From Methanoculleus receptaculi (GTDB lineage: Archaea > Halobacteriota > Methanomicrobia > Methanomicrobiales > Methanoculleaceae), in contig NZ_CP137642.1 in assembly GCF_033472595.1 (NCBI RefSeq), positions 1,721,384 through 1,785,383 on the forward strand: a DNA stretch of 64,000 nt, in the 5' to 3' direction. How positions within the stretch are numbered: position 1 is the stretch's first letter; each line of letters starts with the position of its first letter. Positions 44,697-52,171 of this stretch are shown here, in pieces. Made by a program: the position numbers and the translations under genes. The notes under the pieces are model-generated. The model worked only from the letters and a program-made list of their open reading frames with translations. It was not told where the DNA came from and did not search any database.

Positions 44697-45538
44697 CCCA
44701 CGATCACCCCGAGGATGAGGATGTAGATGACGAGCGCGCCCGTCACCAGGCTCTGCACCGTCACGGTGTCGTAGGGCGAAAGCATGGGGGTGATGGCACA
44801 GACGAACGAGAGCGATACCAGGACGAGGAGCATCAGGAGCAGCGTCAGGGCAAGCGGCAGCGATCCGATGAAGATGAGGACGAACGCGTAGAGGAGGACG
44901 TAGGTCTTGAGGGCGTACGCCACCTCGAGCCCGGCGCGCCAGACTCCGAAGTGTTCGGTCATGTTCCCGCTCACGATCTCTTTTGCCTCGATGATCGAGA
45001 ACGGGCCGTAGTGCATCTTGGAGAGGATCACGAGATACATCGCCACGGCCGCCGGGAACGCGATGCCGAGGAGCGGGCCGTGCACCTCCTGGTAGGCCGT
45101 GATATCCGCGATCGCGAGCGAGCGGGTGAAGAAGTAGATCGCGACGACGGTGACCAGGAGCGGCAGCTCCGACGCTGCCGAGATGACCGACCGTATAGCC
45201 CCGAACTTCGTGTACGGCGAGCCCGTCGAGAGCCCCATCCCGTGCTCCACGATCTTGTGCAGCAGATAGATCCCGAAGAGGATCAGGATGCTGCCTCCCG
45301 TGAGGAGGATGAAGAGGGCCCCGCTCCAGATGGCGATCGCAACAAAGACGATCCCCACAAAGAGCGTCTGACTGGCTGTCTTTGGAATCCAGGTCTCCTT
45401 GAAGGAGAACTTCAGGGTATGCAGGATCTCCTGCCAGATCGGCGGTCCGGGGCGTCCCTGGATCCTCGCGATGACTTTCCGGTGGATGCCGTGGAAGAGC
45501 AGGCCGATGAAGGTGGCAAAGAGCAGGTATTCGATCAT
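44693..45538 (-). CDS. ehaJ: EhaJ, NuoH-like membrane subunit
   Basis: 281 residues, about eight membrane helices, homologous to NuoH of complex I, the subunit that joins the hydrogenase arm to the ion-translocating membrane part. Typical loops: RIQGRPGPPIWQEILHTLK near the N-terminus, STGSPYTKFGAIRSVISAAS, and the acidic SIIEAKEIVSGNMTEHFG. It overlaps the following gene by 4 nt and is 1 nt from ehaI. Confidence 0.9.
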   Translation of the reverse strand: MIEYLLFATFIGLLFHGIHRKVIARIQGRPGPPIWQEILHTLKFSFKETWIPKTASQTLFVGIVFVAIAIWSGALFILLTGGSILILFGIYLLHKIVEHGMGLSTGSPYTKFGAIRSVISAASELPLLVTVVAIYFFTRSLAIADITAYQEVHGPLLGIAFPAAVAMYLVILSKMHYGPFSIIEAKEIVSGNMTEHFGVWRAGLEVAYALKTYVLLYAFVLIFIGSLPLALTLLLMLLVLVSLSFVCAITPMLSPYDTVTVQSLVTGALVIYILILGVIVG

Positions 45539-45539
45539 G

Positions 45540-45743
45540 TCAGTATCCTATGAACGGGATATCTTCTTCTCCGGGTTTTGCGTTCCACCACAATGCGATG
45601 AAGATGACGAAAGCCGGGAACGCAACGACCGCGATCAGTTCCGCGGCCAGGGCCGGGAGGTAGCCGAGAGCGGCAAGCAACCCGGTCGCCGCCGCAACCA
45701 ACCCCGCGGCAAGCCCGACGATCAGTGCAGTCTGTTTCTTCAT
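45540..45743 (-). CDS. EhaI-like small membrane subunit
   Basis: 67 residues, two membrane helices (ALIVGLAAGLVAAATGLLAAL and ELIAVVAFPAFVIFIALWW), ending in a conserved-looking NAKPGEEDIPFIGY. Position between the NuoH-like and MbhH-like subunits fits EhaI. Assignment rests on order and size. Confidence 0.75.
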   Translation of the reverse strand: MKKQTALIVGLAAGLVAAATGLLAALGYLPALAAELIAVVAFPAFVIFIALWWNAKPGEEDIPFIGY

Positions 45744-45749
45744 AGTTCA

Positions 45750-46418
45750 TCACATCGATAGGACGATTTCTATTACGCGCAGGAAGAGGAGGAGCGAACT
45801 GACGTGGATCATCAGGATGAACGGCGCTCCCTGCGCTCTCGTGATCTCCGCCTTTGCAATGTAGAACGGCGCCATGCCCTCTCCCATGACGCCGAGCACC
45901 AGGAACGCCTTCGCGAAGAGGGGAACCGCCACCGCGCCGGTGAAGAGTTCCCACATGCTCAACGTGCCGGTGTTCGCGAGGATGATCGCCGCGCCCCCAA
46001 AGAGCGGGACTGTGGCGAGCATCGCAACGATACCGTACTGGAACGCGGCGTTTAAGACATGCCGGTTCCGGTAGGCTGCGACGATGCCGATGTTCGTGAT
46101 CCCCACCATCGAGGCGAAGAGGGTGAAGTTGAAGACGTCCCCGGTCACCATCGCCCCGAGCGTAGCGAGCCCGCAGGCGATCGCCATGAACCGCTGGAAC
46201 CGCAGGAGGTCCGGGTCGACCTCCTTCGTGTAGTAGGCGTCGCCGCCGAACGCGATATCCACCTGCCGCTCCGGGCGGCTCACGATGACGAGCATCGTGA
46301 AGATGAGGGCAAAGACGAAGAGCACTGCGGTGTAGGGGCTGAAGTAAGCGACGATGTCGCCGAACTCCAGCACGAAGAGTTCCGGCCCGCCGATGTTCGG
46401 CGTCGGGAGATTAAACAT
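45750..46418 (-). CDS. ehaH: EhaH, proton-pump-like membrane subunit
   Basis: 222 residues from the ATG at 46418 (overlap of 8 nt with ehaG). About six membrane helices. It resembles the N-terminal part of NuoN/MrpD-like antiporter subunits: FQRFMAIACGLATLGAMVTG, VFNFTLFASMVGITNIG, and a Lys in VPLFAKAFLVLGVMGEGMAP that corresponds to the proton-path lysine. It ends 6 nt before ehaI, the largest gap in the cluster. Confidence 0.85.
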   Translation of the reverse strand: MFNLPTPNIGGPELFVLEFGDIVAYFSPYTAVLFVFALIFTMLVIVSRPERQVDIAFGGDAYYTKEVDPDLLRFQRFMAIACGLATLGAMVTGDVFNFTLFASMVGITNIGIVAAYRNRHVLNAAFQYGIVAMLATVPLFGGAAIILANTGTLSMWELFTGAVAVPLFAKAFLVLGVMGEGMAPFYIAKAEITRAQGAPFILMIHVSSLLLFLRVIEIVLSM

Positions 46419-47016
46419 CCGGACCACCTCCCCGCATCGTTCCCACAAGGGACATCTTTGCCATCACCTTGATGAGGATTGCTCCTCCGGCGATCATCAC
46501 AGCAAAGAACCAGTACCCCGGAAGGAACATAAAGATAAAGAATGCTCCTATCCAGAACGCCCACGCGTAGCCGCTTACGGTCTCGATCAACTCGAACCGC
46601 TCGGCGTGTCCCCGGCACATGAAGTAGAAGACCACGCCGACCGCGGCGATTACTCCGCCGGTGAATCCCGATAGGACGATGCCGTAGGCGACCAGAATCA
46701 GCGCGAGGATGCCCGGAGCACTGTCCATCACCTCGATTCGGAACGCCGGGCCCGCCGGCGCCCGGAGCCCTTCCTTCGTGATGTAGACCTCCGAGATGGC
46801 CATCAGTTCGGATATCCCGACGACGAGCCCCGGGAGGATGAGCGCCTCGGCAAGGTCGGTGGCGACGAGCGCGATCAGGACGAGGGCGAGGATCTCCGCG
46901 AGATCGGTGAGGAGGATCCGGTGCAGATCGTCCTTCTCCCGGACGAGGGCGGTAAACCCGATGATGATCGCAGCCGCGACGACGACCAGACCGACCGGGT
47001 AGGCAATCTCCATCAA
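46411..47016 (-). CDS. ehaG: EhaG-like membrane subunit (DUF2105 type)
   Basis: 201 residues, six or so membrane helices. Stretches such as DLAEILALVLIALVATDLAE and ALILPGLVVGISELMAISEVY carry acidic residues within helices. The family occurs only in Eha complexes. Overlaps ehaF by 4 nt and ehaH by 8 nt. Confidence 0.82.
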   Translation of the reverse strand: MMEIAYPVGLVVVAAAIIIGFTALVREKDDLHRILLTDLAEILALVLIALVATDLAEALILPGLVVGISELMAISEVYITKEGLRAPAGPAFRIEVMDSAPGILALILVAYGIVLSGFTGGVIAAVGVVFYFMCRGHAERFELIETVSGYAWAFWIGAFFIFMFLPGYWFFAVMIAGGAILIKVMAKMSLVGTMRGGGPDV

Positions 47017-47477
47017 CCATCCCTCCTGAAGAGGTAACTTGCAATCCCGAACGCTACGAAGAGGATGCTCGTCTCAACGACGGTATCCAGCCCCCGGGTG
47101 TTGTAGAGAATCTCGTCGAGGATGCCGCCCGGGTGAGCGACGATCGTCGTCCCCATATGGTGGGTGATATCGGCGAGCCACTGGCTGAACGGTGTCAGGT
47201 AAGCGGTCACGTAACCGACGTAGGGCGAGTTCTCAGGGTACTGCGCCTTCACGGGGGTCGTCCCGAAGGGCACGCCGCCCCGGTCGTAGGGATCGAGGGT
47301 GCTTGCGGGGTCGAGGGTTTTGGGGTAGAGCTGGTCGTCCTGGTAGGCGATGAACGGCAGGGTGACGAGGCCGAGTATGACGACAACGATTGCAAGGAGC
47401 GCATACAGCGCGGTGAGGTTCTCGACCCTTGAAGTCGTCGCGGATATCCGGGTGATGATCGACCGGTTTGGCGTCAT
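47013..47477 (-). CDS. ehaF: EhaF-like membrane subunit (DUF2106 type)
   Basis: 154 residues. One helix near the N-terminus (LYALLAIVVVILGLVTLPFI), a long loop on the outer side (YPKTLDPASTLDPYDRGG), and a second helix at the end (TVVETSILFVAFGIASYLF). RGLDTVVETSILF resembles the MrpB/MbhF-type C-terminal helix. It overlaps its neighbours by 4 nt. Confidence 0.8.
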   Translation of the reverse strand: MTPNRSIITRISATTSRVENLTALYALLAIVVVILGLVTLPFIAYQDDQLYPKTLDPASTLDPYDRGGVPFGTTPVKAQYPENSPYVGYVTAYLTPFSQWLADITHHMGTTIVAHPGGILDEILYNTRGLDTVVETSILFVAFGIASYLFRRDG

Positions 47478-47719
47478 TCTACGGCCTCCTTGCGCTCGAT
47501 AACCCGGACGAGGACGAAGGTCGAGATCGCCGTAACCCCGATGAACGTCAGTAGGGCGAGCATCTCGTCATAGGCGAGCATGATCAGGAGGAGGCCGAAC
47601 GCGGGGATCTCGAGGCTGATCAGCCTCCCGAGGTAGGTCATCGGGCGCGGGAACCCGGCAGCGATCACCCCGACGATGAGGATGATGCAACCGAGGACGA
47701 ACTCAGGCGTCATGGGCAT
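47474..47719 (-). CDS. ehaE: EhaE-like membrane subunit (DUF2107 type)
   Basis: 81 residues, three membrane helices; GRLISLEIPAFGLLLIMLAY resembles MrpC/NuoK-type subunits. Start at 47719 or at an ATG two codons later. Overlaps ehaD by 17 nt and ehaF by 4 nt. Confidence 0.78.
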   Translation of the reverse strand: MPMTPEFVLGCIILIVGVIAAGFPRPMTYLGRLISLEIPAFGLLLIMLAYDEMLALLTFIGVTAISTFVLVRVIERKEAVE

Positions 47720-47939
47720 CCCTCCCGCAGATCAGCAGTATGATGATCGTGGTGACGGGAACAATCAGGCTGACGGCGATGAGGACGTCCAGGTAGCCGC
47801 GGGCGGCGATGAATGGTGCGATGCCGCCGAAGGTGATCCCGACAGCGATCAGCTTGTCGAAGCGATCCCGCTGGAGGTGGGCGCTCACCGCCCCGATGAG
47901 CGCCACGGCCGCGAAGAGAAGGACGAGGAGGTCATCCAT
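47703..47939 (-). CDS. ehaD: EhaD-like membrane subunit (DUF2108 type)
   Basis: 78 residues from the ATG at 47939, three hydrophobic segments (DDLLVLLFAAVALIGAVSAH; AVGITFGGIAPFIAARGY; AVSLIVPVTTIIILLI). Order and size fit EhaD. A start six codons earlier would extend it into ehaC. Confidence 0.77.
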   Translation of the reverse strand: MDDLLVLLFAAVALIGAVSAHLQRDRFDKLIAVGITFGGIAPFIAARGYLDVLIAVSLIVPVTTIIILLICGRDAHDA

Positions 47940-48174
47940 GCCGCTCACCCCCCGCATACGTGCTCGCTATGGCGTTTGCCTCGAGCGTCGAGCCGACGAA
48001 GTAGGCCGCGGCCGCAACGAGGGAGAGAGGATGGTTGAGCAGCAGGACGATCGAGGCGGCAATGGCGAAGTTCATGACGTTCACGTAGGGGAGCTTTCTG
48101 CCGGTGTTCTTCTCAAGAGTCGCCCTGATCGCGGCAAAAACCGCCAGAGCGGCCACGAGGTAGAGCGCGATCAC
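47932..48174 (-). CDS. ehaC: EhaC-like membrane subunit
   Basis: 80 residues from a GTG that overlaps the ehaB stop. Two hydrophobic segments (ALYLVAALAVFAAIRATLE; IAASIVLLLNHPLSLVAAAA), separated by NTGRKLPYVNVMNF. Assigned by order and size. Confidence 0.76.
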   Translation of the reverse strand: MIALYLVAALAVFAAIRATLEKNTGRKLPYVNVMNFAIAASIVLLLNHPLSLVAAAAYFVGSTLEANAIASTYAGGERHG

Positions 48175-48656
48175 TGCCGGACCCTCCAGAGCCGTGCAAG
48201 AAGCCTGCTCGCGTGAACGTGAGATAGCCCCTGGATGGTGAGGATGGCGACAACCATGCCGGCGATAAAGTCTGTTGCAGCAAAACCGACCTGGGTGAAG
48301 CCGTAGACGACGAACGTGGCGAGGACTGCGCCGGTGGTCCCGGCGTAGCCGGGATCGTGGCAGATGCGGTTGCCGATGAAGACGAACGCGGCCGCGATGA
48401 GCCCGCCGGGGATACCGGCGACGTAGACTCCGCAGGCAGCAAGGAGCGTCCCGGCCGAGGCGTCGGGGGAGCAGACGATGTTTCCCATCATGGTGCCGCC
48501 GGCAAGAGCGCCGCCGCCGGCTTCGATATCCCGCGCGACGGCAGACGCTCCGCTGACGCCCCCCGCTTCCGGCAACCTGAAGAGAATATCGACGGTCACG
48601 AAGAGAATCCAGCTGATGGTCGCTGCCGCCAGGATATGGAGGAACTCGTCCAGCAT
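48171..48656 (-). CDS. ehaB: EhaB-like membrane subunit, first gene of the cluster
   Basis: 161 residues with four membrane helices and glycine-rich loops (GGVSGASAVARDIEAGGGAL; AGGTMMGNIVCSPDASAG). It fits EhaB. No gene corresponding to EhaA precedes it: the upstream 335 nt are A/T-rich and non-coding. The promoter for the whole eha-fwd cluster must lie there. Confidence 0.78.
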   Translation of the reverse strand: MLDEFLHILAAATISWILFVTVDILFRLPEAGGVSGASAVARDIEAGGGALAGGTMMGNIVCSPDASAGTLLAACGVYVAGIPGGLIAAAFVFIGNRICHDPGYAGTTGAVLATFVVYGFTQVGFAATDFIAGMVVAILTIQGLSHVHASRLLARLWRVRQ

Positions 48657-48991
48657 TCTAGCTCAACTAATGGAAAATACGGTCGATCAATTCAATAAAG
48701 GTTTTGTTGTTAACATTTCGGGCCCGATTCGGCCGAAATTCGACTCCGGCGCATCTTCGGCATGACAGGGCCTGGTTAATTTTGTATATAATGTAACGTA
48801 TTTTATACACAATATATTTTCCCACGTATGCATTAAAGGATTTATTTGACCGCCATTCCCTGATCCAGGAGACGTGAAGAGTTTTCGGATCAGATCCGGG
48901 TGCGGGCGGTACCGCGCACGCCACCTCCCGGACGGCGTGCCTCCGGCGCCGGGGAACAAGTATAATTCTCCCGGCACCGACATATATGCAC
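48657..48991. other. A/T-rich promoter gap upstream of ehaB and tRNA-Leu
   Basis: 335 nt, clearly lower in GC than the genes. It contains TATA-like runs in both directions (GTATATAATG at 48783-48792 and ATTTTATACAC near 48799-48810; AAGTATAATT at 48957-48966, about 30 nt before the tRNA). An 85-codon open frame on the minus strand has A/T-biased, non-family sequence, and I do not accept it as a gene. Confidence 0.55.
48715..48739. promoter_or_regulatory. Inverted repeat upstream of ehaB
   Basis: ATTTCGG and CCGAAAT separated by 11 nt, about 60-80 nt before the ehaB start codon. Could be an operator for the eha-fwd cluster; no regulator is linked. Confidence 0.35.
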
Positions 48992-49076
48992 GCGGGGGTT
49001 GCCGAGCCAGGTCAAAGGCGCTGGATTTAGGGTCCAGTCTCGAAGGAGTTCAAGGGTTCGAATCCCTTCCCCCGCA
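48992..49076 (+). tRNA. tRNA-Leu (anticodon TAG)
   Basis: 85 nt, class II. Acceptor arms GCGGGGG (48992-48998) and CCCCCGC (49069-49075) with discriminator A, anticodon stem CTGGA/TCCAG with loop TTTAGGG (anticodon TAG), a variable arm around CTCGAAGGAG, and T loop GTTCGAATC. No intron; CCA is not encoded. Confidence 0.95.
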
Positions 49077-49386
49077 TACGCACAATTTTCAAGGTTTATT
49101 TCCTCCGATCGAGGATCATCGTACTCACGCGACCGGGAGGGGATCACTGACTCCTGCACTACCTCCGCCGCCGCAATTTCGCTCACATGATCTGCCGCGC
49201 TACCCTGACCGCACTCCAGCACGGATGCGCTTCATTTCAAGGTAGGTCGGGTCACGAGGCCTGGCGAGCTGGAAGGCAGGCGAGGGGTGACTGGCCGGAG
49301 AGTGCGACGGTTTGTTACGCGACCGTCCGTAGGACAGGAGCGTGAACACCGCAGGAACGACGTTCCCTGGCAGCAGCTCCGGGCTC
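49077..49386. other. Gap between tRNA-Leu and arsR
   Basis: 310 nt. I see nothing in it that supports a gene or a defined element. Confidence 0.5.
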
Positions 49387-49785
49387 CTACGTCTCCTTTG
49401 CCATCCGTGCGATCTCCTCCGGGGATAGAGAGGCATACCTCTGATCGGACACCACCGATCTCATAAGGTCCGGATCGGCCTCCAGCCGGCTGGTGAGGCA
49501 TTCCGTAAGCACCCGGAGCAAAGGGGACTCCGATTCCGCACGCGAGTAGTACATCCACAGCCCATCGCGACGAGCGGTCACCAGGCCTGCATGGCGGAGA
49601 ACTGTGAGGTGACGCGAGATCTTCGTCTGGGGCATCGCGAGGGCCACCTGTATCTGGCAGACGCAGAGCTCGCCTTCCCCGAGCAGAAGGAAGATTCTGA
49701 GCCGGGTCTCATCCGAGAGAGCCTTAAAGATCGTGACATAGGAGTGAAGATTGTCAGCCTCCCGGCGATGCGACCGGACGGTCAT
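49387..49785 (-). CDS. arsR: ArsR-family metal(loid)-responsive repressor
   Basis: 132 residues. A winged helix starts at FKALSDETRLRIFLLLGEG; the metal-site motif ELCVCQIQ lies in the classic alpha-3 position of ArsR (ELCVCDL in plasmid forms), and the recognition helix is MPQTKISRHLTVLRHAGLVT. Such a protein binds As(III) or Sb(III) and releases DNA. GGAGGTGG precedes the ATG at good distance. It is second in a two-gene operon, 40 nt after a permease gene whose promoter carries a 16-bp palindrome, the probable operator. Confidence 0.9.
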   Translation of the reverse strand: MTVRSHRREADNLHSYVTIFKALSDETRLRIFLLLGEGELCVCQIQVALAMPQTKISRHLTVLRHAGLVTARRDGLWMYYSRAESESPLLRVLTECLTSRLEADPDLMRSVVSDQRYASLSPEEIARMAKET

Positions 49786-49825
49786 ATGCCGCCACCTCCT
49801 TTCATACGCGCGGATCCAGTGAGAT

Positions 49826-50788
49826 TCATGCGATCACGCCCCCGAGCTGGAACGCCTGCAGGACGATGCCGGTGAGGATCGCGACCCCCAGCACCGTGGC
49901 GACGAATGCTGCGACAAGCCTGCGCTCAAATATCGAAGCAAGAAGGGTCACTTCCGGAATGCTCGCGCCCGCCCCGCCGATGATGAGCGCCATGACCGCA
50001 CCGACCCCCATCCCCTTGGCAGCAAGTACGGCACTGATGGGGATGATCGTCTCTGCCCGGATATACATGGGGATGCCGATGATCGCTGCGACCGGGATAG
50101 CGAGCGGGTTCTCCGGTCCCGCGAGGGAGACGATCAGGTCTTCCGGGACAAAACCGTAGATGAAGGCCCCTATGGCGGCACCGAGGACGAGGTACGGCAG
50201 TACCTGGCGGAAAAGCGTGAACGCAAACCCGAACGCCGAACGCATGCGCGTACTATGGGTGGGCGGCGCTACGCCGGCGGTCCCGCACGCGCAGGAACAA
50301 CATCCGGCTGCCGCTGTCCCCTCATCACTACTCTTCTCTGTTCCAACCGCTTTCACGAATCGCAGGTACCCGCGGCGTTCGAGCGTAAGACCGGAAAGGA
50401 CGGCGATAATGAATGCAATGACGCCGTAAACCAGCGTCGGAAACGGGCCGACGAATGCGAGGGCCAGGAAGATGATGATCGGGTTTAAGAGCGGCGACGC
50501 GAAGAGGAATGCCATACTTGCCCCGAAGGGAACTTTCGCCTTCAGCAGCCCTACCAGCACCGGAATCGTCGAGCAGGAGCAGAACGGCGTGAGGGCACCA
50601 AAGACGGCTCCCATGGCGGTTCCGAGCACCGGGTACCTGCTGGTGAGCGCGCGTTTGATCTTCTCTTCCGGGACGTATTCCTGGATGAGTCCGACGACAA
50701 AACTGATCCCGATAAAGAGCAGGACAAGTTCGGCGGTGATGACCAGGAACGTCTGGACCACGTCGACAAGATCGTTGATGCCTATCAT
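49826..50788 (-). CDS. ArsP/DUF318-type permease
   Basis: 320 residues, about eight membrane helices in two halves. The family motif is seen as TPFCSCSTIPVLVGLLKA, and FASPLLNPIIIFLAL follows. The central cytoplasmic loop contains a Cys-rich patch (GCCSCACG), possibly metal binding. Relatives export trivalent organoarsenicals (ArsP) or other metals. It leads the arsR operon and has an operator just upstream. A second member is at 55.2-56.3 kb. Confidence 0.85.
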   Translation of the reverse strand: MIGINDLVDVVQTFLVITAELVLLFIGISFVVGLIQEYVPEEKIKRALTSRYPVLGTAMGAVFGALTPFCSCSTIPVLVGLLKAKVPFGASMAFLFASPLLNPIIIFLALAFVGPFPTLVYGVIAFIIAVLSGLTLERRGYLRFVKAVGTEKSSDEGTAAAGCCSCACGTAGVAPPTHSTRMRSAFGFAFTLFRQVLPYLVLGAAIGAFIYGFVPEDLIVSLAGPENPLAIPVAAIIGIPMYIRAETIIPISAVLAAKGMGVGAVMALIIGGAGASIPEVTLLASIFERRLVAAFVATVLGVAILTGIVLQAFQLGGVIA

Positions 50789-50802
50789 AATACCATATAT
50801 TC

Positions 50803-50818
50803 GTATATTCGAATATAC
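50803..50818. promoter_or_regulatory. 16-bp perfect palindrome, probable ArsR operator
   Basis: GTATATTCGAATATAC, 15 nt upstream of the permease start codon, with a minus-strand TATA box (TTATATATG, about 50821-50829) just beyond. It would cover the transcription start, so a bound repressor should block initiation. Confidence 0.6.
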
Positions 50819-50999
50819 ATATATAAGTATCCTTTTGCGATGGTGGCGGTGACACGCTGCGTCGGATGCCGGTGAAGGCCACGATCAGGATAGGCGGCGG
50901 GGAGACCAGAGATCTCCCGCGTCAGGGGCACCGCCTGAAAAACAGGGGCGAGCGCGGCCGCACCGGGGCATCCGGCGCGTGTCGAGGACAGCCCGCGGT

Positions 51000-51347
51000 T
51001 CACCGCCGGATCGCCTCAAGCACGGCGGCCGAAAGGCGCTTGATCTCGTCGAACCGCGGTTCGGCCATCCCGTTCTTTGCGATGCCGCAGTCGGTCGCAA
51101 CGATATGCAGGTGCGGCTCGATGCCGAGCGCCCTGAGTTTCTTCTTCCCGCAGCAGTCGGCGCACCCGTCCAGCACCAGGACGCGATCCGCGTGCCGGAT
51201 CACAGTCTCCAGCGCCGCCGTCGGCCGGGTGGCCGCGATGCAGGCCTCGACCGCTCCACAGGAGCAGTGGAGGAGCATCGCCCCCGTCTGGGCGGTCAGC
51301 TTCCCGGTGTTCGAGATCCCCGAACAGGCGATGACAGTGACCGCCAA
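51000..51347 (-). CDS. DGC-domain putative zinc-binding protein
   Basis: 115 residues from a TTG start directly after the arsC stop. Family landmarks: VIACSGISNTGKLTAQTG at the N-terminus, a middle Cys set (LLHCSCGAVEAC), and the name-giving VLDGCADCCGKKKL, then IVATDCGIAKNG. Four or more Cys could bind zinc or arsenic. Genes of this family occur with arsenic operons, but the role is unknown. A truncated relative lies at 54.1-54.4 kb. Confidence 0.8.
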   Translation of the reverse strand: MAVTVIACSGISNTGKLTAQTGAMLLHCSCGAVEACIAATRPTAALETVIRHADRVLVLDGCADCCGKKKLRALGIEPHLHIVATDCGIAKNGMAEPRFDEIKRLSAAVLEAIRR

Positions 51348-51755
51348 TCAGTTCCCCCCGAACGTCGCGTCGATCCAACCCGTAATCTCGTCCCGGATCC
51401 GCCGGACGCCTTCCATGATCTCCTCGTCGGTGCCGGCGAGGTTCGACGGGTCCGGGAACTCCTGATGGATCTCCTCCTTCGCCCAGGGGAAGAAGGGGCA
51501 GATCCCGCCCTCGCAGACGGCGACAAGGAGATCCATCTCCTGTTCGTCGAACTCACCGAGATCCTTTGAGCGGTGGCCGGAGATGTCGATCCCGATCTCG
51601 GCCATCGCCCGGACCGCATAGGGGTTCAGGGTTCCAGGTACCGTGCCGGCCGAGAAGGCCTCGTAGCGGTCGCCGTAGCGGGCGTTCATGTACCCCTCCG
51701 CCATCTGCGAGCGGGCGGAGTTGTGGGTGCAGACGAAGAGGACTTTCTTCTTCAC
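51348..51755 (-). CDS. arsC: Arsenate reductase ArsC (low-molecular-weight phosphatase type)
   Basis: 135 residues. It reduces arsenate to arsenite with thioredoxin. The active loop CTHNSARSQMAEG holds the first Cys and the Arg; the later Cys pair sits in VAVCEGGICPFFPWA; the acid is in EFPDPSNLAGTD. The disulfide cascade of this type uses thioredoxin, and two mini-thioredoxins are encoded in the same operon. It is 4 nt from the DUF2703 gene. Confidence 0.92.
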   Translation of the reverse strand: MKKKVLFVCTHNSARSQMAEGYMNARYGDRYEAFSAGTVPGTLNPYAVRAMAEIGIDISGHRSKDLGEFDEQEMDLLVAVCEGGICPFFPWAKEEIHQEFPDPSNLAGTDEEIMEGVRRIRDEITGWIDATFGGN

Positions 51756-51759
51756 GGTA

Positions 51760-52155
51760 TCACTCCAGCCCGAGCGCTTTCAGCACCGCCCGGGCGATCA
51801 GCTCCGGCGGGGTCGACTCGTAGCGCTCGCCGTCATACTCGACCGCACGGCACGTTGCATCGTCCTGCCCGGTGATGCAGGCGCAGGAGGCACAGGGCGT
51901 GCTGGTAACTTCCATGCCCTCGATCAGGTCCTCAAGCGGCATGCCGTTGAAGAGGATGCTGTTCGACTCTCCGATTGCCGCGTTCTCGAGGGGCGTCTCG
52001 ACAACCCGGACCGTGATGCCCTCTTCCTCGAGGATGGGGCGTATCTCTTCGACGACGTCCATCACTGCACGTCCCGTCTCGCCGCACCTCTCGCAGGTGT
52101 TCTCGATGTCTCTTCCAATATGCCGCCATTCGACGACGAGTTCCTGTTCTACCAT
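51760..52155 (-). CDS. DUF2703-type small Cys-containing protein
   Basis: 131 residues from the ATG at 52155, with GGAGAG nearby. A longer upstream frame lies in the Usp gene. It contains CERCGETGRAV near residue 20 and STPCASCACITGQDDATCR near 90, patterns that recall metal binding. LVVEWRHIG and SILFNGMPLEDLI fit the DUF2703 pattern. It is usually found in arsenic or mercury neighbourhoods; its function is unknown. Confidence 0.75.
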   Translation of the reverse strand: MVEQELVVEWRHIGRDIENTCERCGETGRAVMDVVEEIRPILEEEGITVRVVETPLENAAIGESNSILFNGMPLEDLIEGMEVTSTPCASCACITGQDDATCRAVEYDGERYESTPPELIARAVLKALGLE

Positions 52156-52171
52156 ATCGATCTCTCCTGAA

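Noticed and set aside
48667-48924. 85-codon minus-strand frame upstream of ehaB as possible ehaA
   Set aside because: It is rich in Ile, Tyr, Lys and Asn because of A/T-rich promoter DNA, lacks membrane helices and has no ribosome site.
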